Shown one piece after another: positions 1 through 11,827 of a stretch of 64,000 nucleotides of DNA. The stretch comes from Tamarix chinensis (lineage: Eukaryota > Streptophyta > Magnoliopsida > Caryophyllales > Tamaricaceae). Location of the stretch: contig CM060181.1 in NCBI GenBank assembly GCA_030549775.1, forward strand, positions 31,532,753-31,596,752, in the 5' to 3' direction. The notes below the pieces were generated by a model. The model searched no databases and had not been told where the DNA came from. It saw nothing but the letters and a program-made list of their open reading frames with translations. The stretch's first letter is position 1. Each line of letters starts with the position of its first letter. Position numbers and translations under genes: made by a program.

Positions 1-1110
1 TCAACCCAACTTAGGGATGGTCAGCAGCATAAAGCAGCCACCAATCTTCGTCTTCTCAGGCCGGGAATATAGTCAGCTTTCCTAGACCAAGATTACACCA
101 GCAGAATCCCACACATGATGGAACACTACAAAAGAGTCTTCTTGGTAAAGGTATGTCAGCGATCACAAATAACCAACGACAGCACGTCATGATACTCAAC
201 TCTAAAATGGGGCATTGCTTGATGCATCAGGACAAATCGCAGTGGTACAGACCTTGATTGGTGTCAATAATGTACAATGTGTGGCCATTTACAAGACCGG
301 AGTTATATACATCAGCACCATATAACTTACCTGAGAAATTCTTCTCAAAAAGTGAAAAGAAAAGCAACTGAAACAATTGAGGTACATAATTGAGAAGGCA
401 CTACTCCCGCTGCCTACAATCGCCATTGGTGGAAGCTCCACTTACAAACTTGATATTTTTTTTTTCACTAGAAATCTGCTGCTCAACAACGAGAGGGCAC
501 ACCAAGAGCATTTCCTCAATATTGAAGAAACAGTCCATACTTCATAGTGTACTATCAGCTCTCTGAATGAAAATACTGCAATAACGGAAGGCATCTGTAC
601 AACAAAAGTAAGCAGGCAAGTAAGCGTTAAGAGGTGTTACAATAAACTAGTAACAACAAAAGGTTCTAGGCATATATATTCCACACAAACGGAGAAGCTG
701 TTTGTGTTTCTAATGAAAATTACAAAAGAAAGATGTCTGGATGCATACAAGGACAGAAAAAATATGACGTAGTGCAGTCATATTTCACTATACATCTGTA
801 TGAAAGTAAAGTAGGTACTGCACAAGCCTCAAGCAAATGCTAATCGAGCTATAGAACAAACAAGTAGGACCAAAAATGTGGCCTGCTTGTTCAACATTGT
901 GTTTCTAATGAAAATTAAATTCAAATCCTAGTGAAATAGGTCGTGACTCGTGAAGACCACAGATTTGAAGAGAAGTATTCACCTAAATATTTCGAATGTA
1001 ACAAAGAGCTAGTGAAATGCCAACAATCACGTAGGCCTTCTGATGCGCTGCTCAAATTTCAAATAACAGCACATGCAATTTGGCTAACAAGTACCGACAC
1101 TTTGATGCTA
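1..1110. other. Unassigned intergenic sequence
   Basis: No open frame, terminal repeat or recognised motif could be supported. Base composition is more balanced than in the AT-rich DNA that follows, so this could be the untranslated or intron part of a gene lying to the left. On the minus strand a short open stretch near 230-310 looks protein-like, but I could not assign it to a family. Confidence 0.3.
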
Positions 1111-1114
1111 CAAT

Positions 1115-1797
1115 TCCTGTAAGGGTGGAAGGAGAAGTTTAGGAATGAAGGGATTTTACATGGAATTATTAAAGTAATCCACTTTTGAAATGCAACAATT
1201 ATAAATTTATCATTGGGATAAATATAAACACTATGAATTTGAATATAGAAATTAAAAACTTTAGTGTAGAAATTTACAAATAGTGAAGTGAGTATTAGGT
1301 TAAGGAGCCAAGAGAAATAATATCAGGTTTTGTTTCTCTTTTTCCAACTTTAGGCCAAAGAAATTCCCAAATTCCACTTAATAGTTGGAATTTCAAAATC
1401 CATCTTTTAGAAGATTTCAAATTTTTTGAGAAGTTTATTAATTCACTTTTAGAATATCCAAACAAATGATTTAGCCTACAAAACATTACAAATCTCTCTT
1501 AAAGTGTACTAACTACCCTCTAAAACTTCCTCATTCAAACATAACCGAGGGCTTCATTCAAATAGAAAACTTAAGAAATGAAGGGATTTGGACAATTATG
1601 GAATTTTTAAAGCAATTATTTTTCTTTAACAACAAATTTATTGTTTGGATACCACAAATATAAGAAATTTAAATAAAGAATTTCTAAATTAAGGATTTGG
1701 AAAGTTCTAAAAAATTCATAAATTATATTTTGAAGTATCCAAACAAAGTATTTACACTAAGAAATTTATATATTCAAATTTACAGTGAAAATTCTCT
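1115..1797. mobile_element. AT-rich MITE-like sequences (two related pieces)
   Basis: Two pieces, about 1115-1553 and 1554-1797, share words such as ATGAAGGGATTT and ATCCAAACAAA. They have the look of plant MITEs whose ends allude to each other in inverted form. I could not define exact termini or a target duplication, so the call rests on composition and internal similarity only. Confidence 0.3.
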
Positions 1798-1805
1798 ACT
1801 ACAGG

Positions 1806-2458
1806 CATCCAATTAAATAGCGGTCCCGCTATAGCGTAGCGGCCGCTATTTAGCGGTTTTTGGGTCAGCCGCGACGCGAAATTACCGATACGCTACGGTT
1901 TTAAAATTTCACATAAATCGGCCGATAAATCGCCGATAAATCGCCGCTAAATCGGCCGATAAATCGGTATTGCCGATAAATCCCGATAAATCGGAAAATA
2001 TCACCGATAAATCGGGGTAAATCGCCGATTTATCGGCGATTTACTGAGAATTCTTAATTCTACTAAAAAAAGTATGCATGATAATTTTTATTTATTTATT
2101 TACTATATATATCTTAGATCAAGTTACTATTAAATTATAATAAAGTATTACTATTTATTATCTTCACATTTACTATTAAATAACATGCCTTTTTTCATTC
2201 TAAGGTAATTTTAGGGTTATTAGAAAAATTTAACATATAATGACTCACTCTAATACTTCTTATATGATATAAAATACTAGTTTATTGAATATTTATATTC
2301 AAATGATCAATAAATGATAATTAGTGTATATGGTGAAATAAAAATAAAAATTCACGTCGCGACGACCGCGACGCATAATTTATCGTTCGCGATGCTCCGA
2401 TACCGCAACACCGCGACCGCGACCGCAAACGCGACCGCGACCGCGATTTAATTGCCTG
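1806..2458 (+). mobile_element. Short hAT-type non-autonomous element, copy 1 (653 bp)
   Basis: The element begins CATCCAATTAAATAGCGG and ends with the inverse of CAGGCAATTAAATCGCGG. It is flanked by a perfect 8-bp duplication, ACTACAGG (1798-1805 and 2459-2466). The left third is built from repeats of CCGATAAATCGG, and the right end from CCGCGA hexamers (about 2400-2450), with AT-rich filler between. An 8-bp duplication with CA...TG ends fits the hAT superfamily. There is no coding capacity, so transposase must come from elsewhere. This is the longest copy in the window; the others are about 250-360 bp. Confidence 0.85.
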
Positions 2459-2466
2459 ACTACAGG

Positions 2467-4009
2467 TCCATTCTCTTTATCTGAATTTGTTGATTTTAGT
2501 CTGGAAAAAAGAAGCATTTTTCATGATATTTATTATTAATATTATTATTTAAAATATGATTTTATATTTTATATTTTAAGATGTAATTAAGAAGCAACCA
2601 AAATGCCTAAAGATAAATAACTTCAAAAAATTGTAGCGCCCCATTATCATAGGTTGTAATCATATGATCAACAACCTCTCCACAACAAACCAAGCTCCAT
2701 GTGATGCTTTTAAAAAGATCTTCCACCTTCTTTCTAGCCACCAACTCCTAACCACCACTTCTTGGGCCTCCTCCTCCTTTGTCTTCGCCAACCAACTATA
2801 TATTAATATATAGTTTAACTCCATGCCAGATGATTGCTCCAATCCCCTTTCTATAAACAAATCTCATAGTTCCTCAAGCTCCAATAGCCTCCATTCCCTA
2901 TTCATCCTCAAGCAATGTATGTCATTTAAAATTCTATATATGAAAAAACATTGTAAGCCAATACCCATAATAACACCTAGCCTAAATATTTAGGGCACCA
3001 AACACCAAGCATTACAAGCTTGCTGACGACGGTGAAGAGTCGCTGAGTTCGTTGCCTCAGTGATTCGATTAGTACCACATAGAAGATTTCAAGATCTAAC
3101 TTGCCTCTTCTCAATTTTTGGATAAGAAATTGGTAGAGGTCACCAATTTTAATAAATGGCAGGCTTGACTCATTATTGTTATCACAGTTGTAGCAGAGTA
3201 GCTGAATTTGTCCTTGACAATTTTGATAGTGGTAAGTCTTCAAATGGGTAGGGTCATATAATGTAACACCGTGATGGACGTAGAAGTGGTATCAGTTGTA
3301 TGACCAAGGATGATATGAAGGATGCTTTAGTTTTTGGGGCCAAGCTTGGCAATCTGAGTTAATTTTGACCCTAGGTTAGTGGAAGGTTTCTGATAGTTCA
3401 GGTTACCTCAGAATTCCTCTTATTTCAATTGAGATTGGTGCATCAACTAAATAGCTTTTTTGAGCTGTGGTAAATGAATAAATAGTACCTAACTAGCACT
3501 ATTTGCCTCCTCTAGTTTGTTTCTTATACTATTTTCAATGACTTCATTGTATATGGCAATATCTGTTCAATGTTTAGGCATACTTGTCAAATCTCCAACC
3601 ACTCATCACAAGCCATTTCTTCATTGTAGGAATCACATTTTTATTTAATAAAAAGCGATGGAATCTTTACACTCTTCTCCATTCAATTTTTCTCCAGACC
3701 TTTTTGCTTCCTTTTACCCAATTTATAATCTTATTAATTAATAGGCTCCAAAAATTCCATAATCCACTCTGAACAAAATGCTTAAAAAACAATGATAAAA
3801 TAAATATTCACCATTGTCACTATTTCAGTGATACATATCAGGTTTTAGGCTTGCTGAAACTTTCAGCAATAAGAAACATAATCTATATCATGCCCATTTC
3901 AGGTATTGGCTGACATCGCATGTGATATTTTGCCTAGTACATCTTACTAGATTGATTTTCTTGTAAAAAATATATCAAGTTACTTCAAAGATTTTATTCA
4001 AAATCATAT
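2467..4009. other. Unassigned AT-rich intergenic sequence
   Basis: No gene could be supported. A minus-strand open frame of 88 codons (2977-3243) matches no family I know. A GTGGTATCAG word near 3286 resembles a tRNA-Met primer site, but no LTR end precedes it. Confidence 0.3.
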
Positions 4010-4017
4010 TATTTACA

Positions 4018-4266
4018 TATGTAATAAACATACATTAGAAAACAATTAGTTTTATTTTATTTTATTAACATAAGTTGTAACACATTCACTTATAATAACT
4101 AATCAATCATTATTAAATGACTAATAAACAAAAAACTAATCCAATATTAGACTTTTGAGTTAAATATCTTGTGAAAAAAAATAAAAAACAAGTCATAACG
4201 ACTGCAAGAAATTATTTATTATCTGCAACTTTGCAATCATGACCGCAACTATTGTTTAATTGCCTG
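4018..4266 (+). mobile_element. Short hAT-type element, decayed copy
   Basis: The right half follows copy 1 and the 16.4-kb copy: a run like TTGTGAAAAAAAATAAAAAA, then CGACTGCA, then ATGACCGCAACTATTG, ending TTTAATTGCCTG. The right-hand 8 bases, AATTTACA (4267-4274), match TATTTACA (4010-4017) in 7 of 8 positions, which suggests the left edge. Most CpG steps of the fresh copies are TpG or CpA here, as expected of an old methylated insertion. Confidence 0.45.
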
Positions 4267-4372
4267 AATTTACAACTCACCCTCCCATGAACTAATAAAA
4301 GTAATTGAATAATAACCTAGTTTTGGTAAAATTATGTTTTACCTAATGGTTTATCATGCAAATAACCCACGC

Positions 4373-4625
4373 GAAAGCAATAAAATCGCAATAGCGATTG
4401 CGATAGCAGTGTTGGAGTATCTAAGTATCACAAATGATTTTTTATATACGGCGTGATTTTTTTCCCACGACAAATATTGGTAAAGATCAACCTTTAACGA
4501 ATATATCGCCGATAAATATGTAAAATTCTAAAACTATCGTGTATCGCAAATTTCACATATTAGGTGATCCAAAAACTAATAAACATCAGCGAATGTTGCA
4601 TATCTAGATCGATATTTAATTGTAT
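4373..4625 (-). mobile_element. Short hAT-type element, decayed inverted copy
   Basis: It starts AAAGCAATAAAATCGCAA and ends CGATATTTAATTGTAT, the inverse arrangement of the copy at 16.4 kb. Between them are CGATAAATATGTAAAATTC and TATCGCAAATTTCAC, which match the copy at 22.0 kb. Flanking 8-mers ACCCACGC and ACTCACAC agree in 6 of 8 positions, so this is an old insertion. It lies 106 bp from another decayed copy in the opposite direction. Confidence 0.6.
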
Positions 4626-4866
4626 ACTCACACACCCTGATTGAGATAAGAATGAGGATCTAGAAAAGATACTTGACAATCCACTACATAGGCAATGTTG
4701 AGGCTTATCCATATAGTGCTTCAGTTGAGAAACATAAGATGCTAAATGGACAGGGATGATGTCCAAGAGATCCAACACATAAGCAACAGGGTTGATATGT
4801 TGAAACATTGGGAAAGTCCATAGAAGCAAGGTGCCTTGGGCTACAACTATAGGTATGTGCGTAGCC

Positions 4867-5387
4867 TAGTATTTGAAAGGGTGCACCTAAGGCGCAAGGC
4901 ACCGAGAGGTAGGAATTTTTTAATCCTAAGCAGGGCAACATTGGCAAGGCATTGCCAAGGTACATACTTTACCAAAATTTAGCTATTTTTAGGTTTTGTT
5001 TAAAAAAAATTCTTCTATCAATATGGTAATTAAATCTCAGATTAGGAAGGAAAGGGAGGAGGGAAACAAGGTCCAAGGAAAACCTATAGACAATTTCGAA
5101 CGAAAAATGGAAAAAATAAATAAATAAATAAAAGAAGATATTTACTACAAAGAAGTAAACCTTATTTATAGGCCTATTTTCATGAATAACCTAACTAAAT
5201 CTCAAGCTAGAAAGGAAAGAATGAGGAAAAAAAAGTCACGGATAGAAATAATTTTGATTAGCACAGGAAAGAAAAATATTTACTGCAAATATCAAAAGAA
5301 GGATCATATACTTTTAAGAAAATCAAAAGCACTATTATACTAGGCAACTTCTGCACCTAGGTGCACATAAGGCATTTTTAAGCATTA
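4867..5387 (+). mobile_element. Non-autonomous hAT derivative (about 520 bp)
   Basis: The left end TAGTATTTGAAAGGG, followed by GCACCTAAGGCGCAAGGC, matches the 5' end of the complete hAT at 16292. The right end, read inverted, is TAATGCTTAAAAATGCC followed by a GCACCTAGGTGC word. Flanking 8-mers GCGTAGCC and CCGTAGCT agree in 6 of 8. I read it as an old deletion derivative of the same hAT family. No coding sequence remains. Confidence 0.45.
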
Positions 5388-5694
5388 CCGTAGCTCCCCC
5401 CCCCCAAAAAAAAAAAAACCTTGGAATGAAACACAGATTCTAGTATCTTGCATCGTGTTGTTGCTTTGCATGATTTTGTGCTTAATGTAGAATTTGCCAA
5501 GATCATATCACGCAATGCTAACACTTCATCCAAAAGTATGATGTGGGATGAACCATTTTAACATACAAGAGTGATTGTTCACAACATAAACTAACCACAT
5601 GAGAGTTGGTCGCAAGGCTATATGGTAGGAAGTATAATAATAACAATAATATGCCCAAGTCGCCCAACCATGCAAACAAATATGGTTGATATTT

Positions 5695-5880
5695 GTCAAC
5701 AATACATAATGGTTTTTAGCTCATCGATACGCGATATCACTAATATGGGATGGGGAATTACGGCATGACCTTTGGACAGCATTAGTTATCCAAACAATAG
5801 TAATATATATATATAAAACATCCTGCATTATTTATTATTTGCGATGCTCCAATACTTTGTCATCGCAACCACAACTAAGA
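5695..5880 (+). mobile_element. Possible degraded short hAT-type copy
   Basis: CATCGATACGCGATATCAC near 5725 and GCGATGCTCCAATAC near 5840 recall internal words of the copies at 1.8 and 16.4 kb. Termini and target duplication are not recognisable. Confidence 0.3.
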
Positions 5881-6339
5881 ATTCATAGCTTGCACCCAGT
5901 GCACCCATTGTGTGGATTGCTCCCATGAAGTTCTTGATATACATTTCAAGTTTAGACATCTCTTTTAGAAGGCTAGCTGGGTGCCACATAATCTACATCA
6001 ATAAAGATATTTTCAAAGACGATTTGAATCAGAATAGAGATCCAAGTATGGGTGCTCAGGGGCATGAAGTTGGTTGGTATTGTAAACTTGTTGACCAATA
6101 TGAACACTACAAATTTCCCCAGTCTTTGGTAGGCCATCAACTTGGTACAATTTAATAGATATTACTAGTATTGATCTCATCTTACAAGTTATATATTAGT
6201 TATCAAAGAAAAAGCCCAGAACCATGAATTGTTGGATTGTGTGCAACTATACTTCAATGTGTCGTTATCGAAACCCACCACACTACTCACTATGGCAATT
6301 CTCTCTTCAGCTTATTTTTACAATCTATAAGATGCGATC
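5881..6339. other. Unassigned sequence with an 81-codon frame
   Basis: An open frame at 5910-6155 (plus strand) has unbiased composition, but I recognise no domain in it. It could be a fragment of a decayed gene or element. Confidence 0.2.
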
Positions 6340-7470
6340 AATAACAATAAGATCAAATTATATCAATTAATAAATATTAATAATAATTATTACTAATAAC
6401 AATTAATAATACTTTTTTTAATTTAATTATATAGAAAATAAAATTCAAAGATAATTAATATTAATCATGCATCTAAATATTATAATGATAACATGAATAA
6501 TAATAAATTTAATAATCGTAACTCATTTAATAATATTATTAATAATAATTAATAATTAACACATTTAAGTTAATAATATTTAAAATAATATTTATTAATA
6601 ATTATAAGATCAATTAATATCTATTTCGTAATAATAATATTAACAATTACATATAATAAAAGATAATAATAATAATAATAATAATAATTAACGAAAATAC
6701 TATTAATAATAACAAATAACAACAACAATAATAATAATAATAAATAATTTAGCAATAGAAATAATTTTAAACAATATCAATACTAATTTATAATACCAAT
6801 ATTAATTCACTAATAATAATTATTATTATTAATTATTAACAATCTATTTAATAAATATAAATAATATTTTTATTAATTTAAAAATATATATAATATTAAG
6901 ATCATTTTAATAATAATAATAAAGATGATAATAATCCATTATAATAGTAATTAATATTATTATTAATTTCATAATAATAATAATTAATATTATTAATGAC
7001 TAATACTTCATAATAATAATCATAATAAATTTAACAAGATAAATATTAATAACAATCATCATTATTATTTATTGATTATATTAATAGTAATGTGCTGATA
7101 GTTAAATATTATTAACAATATTAATTATAATTAGTACTAATAAAAATAATAATTAATTATTATAATATTAGCTAAGTAATTAATAATATAAACAATTATG
7201 AATATTGATATCATTTTGATAATAATAATTCATAAGAATGAATATTAATAATATTTGATAAAAATAATAATAATTAATTGAATACTATTAATAAAAATAA
7301 TAAAAATAATTATAACTATTACTATTAATTTAATTATATTCATAATAATAATCAATATAAATAGTATTGATTAGTAACAATAATTAATGTTGTTATTATT
7401 AATTTAATAACATTTCAAAAATATTCAATATTAATAATATTTATTTATAACTATGATTAATATTATAGTT
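6340..7470. repeat. AT-rich degenerate trinucleotide block
   Basis: About 1.1 kb made almost only of A and T, with short runs of AAT/ATT repeatedly broken by single changes (for example 6662-6690 and 6727-6745). It looks like a long decayed trinucleotide microsatellite. Similar but purer ATT arrays occur inside the LTRs of the right half of the window; whether this block derives from one is unproven. Confidence 0.7.
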
Positions 7471-9319
7471 AATAATCATAGTAAGATAATATCAGCCCGT
7501 GATCAACAAATATTTGCCAAAGAGAATATAGGTATGAGACTAAGGGACTACAATCAGTGTACTATGGCATATAGTTTTATCTATAGTTTTAGAAATCGGA
7601 TCAGTCATCGAACCGATAACGTTGTGCTAGTGGTCAAACCAATGGATCAAACTGATTGGATTAGTGATGTATATTAAATCAAAAAAAAATGTGAGATATG
7701 TAGAAAATTAGACTACATCTATTTTTGGTCGGGTTTTTATCAGTATAAATGTTTTGAACCAACCCAAACAATTCTTGACTAACTTTCATTGCTACCCTTA
7801 CATGTGACCTAAGTAATTCGCCAGTTCACAAACTATGGTTCCATAAGAACAACCTTATGGTATGGCATATAATTATATCAAAAGACTCTGAAATCCATAT
7901 CAAAGTCTTCTTGCGATGTGGCATATAGTTATACCACAACACTTGGAACTATGGTTCTATAAGAACAACCTTATGGTATTGGCAAATTTTGAAACTTAGA
8001 ACTCACTCACAATTAGCAACCACCACTTGGAATCTAGAAAGCTGGATAAGAGGTAGCACACAACAAATATTAGAAGTTATGAGTGCCACTCATATCTACC
8101 AAGGTCATGGTTGGATGACCCACTACCCTCACTTGCAATTGCATGGATTGTGAATCTTGACTTTGATTATAGCATCTACATATATATCTAATCCTCATGC
8201 AAGATCTATGAGCACTCTATGCTCCTCTAGATAGTCTTCTTCTAATACCTTGAATCAAAATAACCTCCTAAACGTGTGGCTTATGATGACAAGTTCATCA
8301 AAAACAAAACATCACCCTTTTCCCTCAAATATGCCTTCAACTATTTGAATTTGTTGTGGACCTCATTCTTGAACTTCCACCCACTAAACATCGCTCGGAC
8401 CTCTTTTCATATGTTGAAGCAAGGCTCATAAAGGTTTGAACATTAGGGGTTTGCCTTGCTTAACACCGGCCGAGCAGGTCAAACAAAGAGCTCATCACAT
8501 CAATTCACCAATCCCAAAGGGCAACCAATGTCGTAATAAAATGGAAACTCAAATTTGGTGTAGCATGAAAAGAACTAGGAGTCATGTTTATCATTAATGT
8601 GCATGGTGGATTGGTGGTTGCCTCGGGCTCATCATAGAAAAGACAAATCTTTAGTAGTAGGAGTGTGTGAAACAAATATCCATATCCAATCGAATATATC
8701 CCTATCCATATCTAGTTAACTAGATTGAATATCCAAAATATTAAAAGTTCATAACTATCCGATTTCACTTATATTTAAAATATAAGACCTAAATTTAAAT
8801 AAGAGACAACAAAAAATTGAATACAATACACATAATTTAGTAGAGTATGCTCCAAAGTACAATACAATACACCTAAAATTAAAAATGTATATCGATACGT
8901 TCACAATACGGTCAAAAATCATATATTGGATATAGTACAATATATCCAAAAATAACTCGAAATATAGTTTAATAAACTAAAAGAGGGATACTTGAGCAGT
9001 TCTGATAATCTAGTTAGAAACCTAACCGGATATCTACTTTAATCACTATCAACCGAATATGAGTTTTCAGATACCATTCTTTTTACACAATTCTATATTG
9101 CAGCTGGTAACCTTCGATCGAAGATAAGGCATCCTAGCCATATTTTCCATGGAACGATCCAAAATATAGTTGGACGTGTTTTTTTTGGTTCATCTTTACA
9201 ATGAAGTGAGCAAACTAATCTACCAACATGCTTATTTTACTGTCATCAAATGTATTAGATCAAACTTCAGATGCATATTATTATGAAGTTAGTTTTAGAC
9301 TAGAAGAATATACGTTTTA
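7471..9319. other. Unassigned AT-rich intergenic sequence
   Basis: No coding region could be supported. Two near copies of an ACTATGGTTCCATAAGAAC-like word lie at about 7831 and 7948. At 8670-9080, words like AATATCCATATCC at the left and GGATATCTAC at the right hint at another small element, without clear ends. Confidence 0.3.
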
Positions 9320-9820
9320 GCCTATTTCTAGTTTTGATTGAAAAATACCAATTAAGGACAAGATTGATTGCATTTCTTTGAAAAGTATTAATGAGAGTAA
9401 TGAATGGTTGACTAGAAGAGCAATGGGTGCTAAATATGATATTCTTTTTTAAGATGATGATTTAAACTAGAGAACGTTGGTTCTACTACTAGGGTAGGTG
9501 AAAAGAGGTTTAACCTAAGACAAACTTGGTGTAAGTGAAGTGGAAACAATAGTAGCTCACAAAAATACATGTCTAGACAAGAAATAGAAGAAGTGGAGGA
9601 TGATGATGAAGGCTTTAAGTCCGAACAAGAAGAATGATAAAGATGCACTTTAAAAAAAACGATGATTTTTTGGGTATATTGCTAGCATTAGTAGTAATAA
9701 ACTCATAGGTTGCTTTTGAAAAAAGAAAAAAAAAATAAGTCATTTCATTTGATAGCTTTTTTAAGTAGTTTTGGCCCCATGCCTTCACCTTACCTTGCCT
9801 TAAGCCTTTACAAACACTAG
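9320..9820 (+). pseudogene. Decayed 3' end of a second hAT element
   Basis: This stretch parallels 20340-20936 of the complete hAT. Visible are the coding words for the end of the transposase (AATGAATGGTTGACTAG; TTTAACCTAAGACAAAC; GTCTAGACAAGAAATAGAAG), then the 3' untranslated part, then a CCTTGCC/GCCTTTACAAACACTAG end at about 9820. Stops and small gaps break the frame, so it cannot encode the protein. The 5' part of the element was not found nearby. Confidence 0.75.
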
Positions 9821-10384
9821 ATCACAGTATCACAAGACGGAGTGTTATAGAAGATACATGCTATATGGCAACTTTTGCAACATGATTTTATTTACAAAAT
9901 CCTAGTAGTTCTTATAAATGTATTATTTAAAATTATAAACCAGTGTTCTCTAGTGTATTCAAATTAGTTGTACTATAATTACATATATGTCAAAATAGTT
10001 TTTAATGGCGTGATCAAAGATTTATCAACTCCGGACATAAAGAAAAACTCACCACATAAAAATAATAAATAAATAGTAGTTAAACAACTTGCATAGTTAC
10101 ATTCAAAAAATGGTATTAATAATGTTACAATACTACCCTTAATTAACATTATCTAATATATTAGCGAGTAGTTATTACAATCAGAAACTGTGTGTGTTTG
10201 TTGTGCAATTCATTATCTATATCATTGCTTCAAACAAATTTTGGACCATTTATTTAACATCTTATTTTCAAAACCCCATTAACTATATTATCTACCATAT
10301 TATTACTTTATGAGTAGGTCCCACTACTTTTTGTTAAATATTTAAATTATCCACATATCTTTATTAATTATATTCACCCACCAC
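9821..10384. other. Unassigned AT-rich sequence
   Basis: No open frame, terminal repeat or known motif was seen. Confidence 0.3.
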
Positions 10385-11260
10385 CATTATTATTTAATGT
10401 TATTAATTATTAATATTAACATTAAGTAATTACTATTGATATTTATTTATTTAGATATTATTATTATCTATTTATATATTATTTTCAATAATATTCATAT
10501 TAATTATTACACACTATCAATACTAATCACTATTATTAATAATTAATTATTATTATTAATTATATTAATTATTAATAATATAATTATTTATATAGTACTT
10601 TGAACAATATTGATAATAATTAATATTAATTTACATAATTATTAACTACTAACATTATCTATTATTAATTATTTACAACAATAATATTAATTATTAATGC
10701 CAATTATCATTATTAATTGTTAATATCAATTACTATTATTATTAAAAAAATATTCCATATCGATCATATAATTATTAAGAATTAATAATTATTATTGATA
10801 TTATTAATAATTAGAAATATATTTTTATGTATTAATTATTAATTAGGTACTATTAATTAATATTAAAATTAATTAATTTAATTAACATCAAATATTAATA
10901 TCAATTTATAATATGAATAAATATTGATAAATCATTTTTAACACCATTGATATAATAATTAATATTAATATAAATTATTATTGTCAATATTAATTAGTAG
11001 CATTAATTATAATTATTAATATACAAATTAATAGTAATTGAAAGTACCTAGTAGTATCAATTATAATTATTAATTATATTAATTATTAATAATATATTAT
11101 ATTATGAACAGTATTAATATTAATAATTATTAATAGTATAATAATAACTAATATTAATAATATGAATTATTACTTATTAATATTAATTATTATTATCATG
11201 ATTACATATTATTAATTAATATATCTTATTAAAATTAAATGTATAAACAAACAAAAAAAT
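10385..11260. repeat. Second AT-rich degenerate trinucleotide block
   Basis: About 0.9 kb of ATT/AAT-derived sequence with many interruptions, very like the block at 6.3-7.5 kb. No gene is possible here. Confidence 0.7.
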
Positions 11261-11824
11261 ATTATAAGAATATATTTTATTAAAATAAAGAATGTCCAAA
11301 ATTGTTAATACAAATTATTAATTCAGATTGATTTCAGATGACAACACTATATTTAGTATTTGCAATTAAATCTTTGTACTACTAGTCCAAGCTAGCTTGT
11401 AACCATGGAATAACTCCTTGTAAATCTTATCTGTTCGAGAATGCACAAACTGCTAATTAGCTGTCTAGAGAGCTCCTCCACTACCTTAGCATATTTAAAA
11501 ATACTAAAGGCTATCTACTTGTCTATGAAGCTGTAAAAAGAACAGATGTGAAGTAACACTTAATGCCTACTTATTTGCTGCTAAGTACTAATGACCCGCC
11601 TAATATCAGCAATCCACTTGCCCTGCCACTTGCTTTACTATCTCAATTCAATCCTAATCATTAGCAAACCACAATTAGCAACCTCTCTATCAGCTCTTTT
11701 GAGTCTCAACTCAAAATCCTTGACGGCACACAAAATTAGTAATTGAAGTTCTTTCAACTCAATGGCAAATAAACCAGATTTAACAGATAAGTGGACTATT
11801 CACAGCCTTAGCAGCAATGATGAC
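11261..11824. other. Unassigned sequence
   Basis: No coding region or repeat ends were recognised between the AT-rich block and the Harbinger-like element. Confidence 0.3.
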
Positions 11825-11827
11825 TAA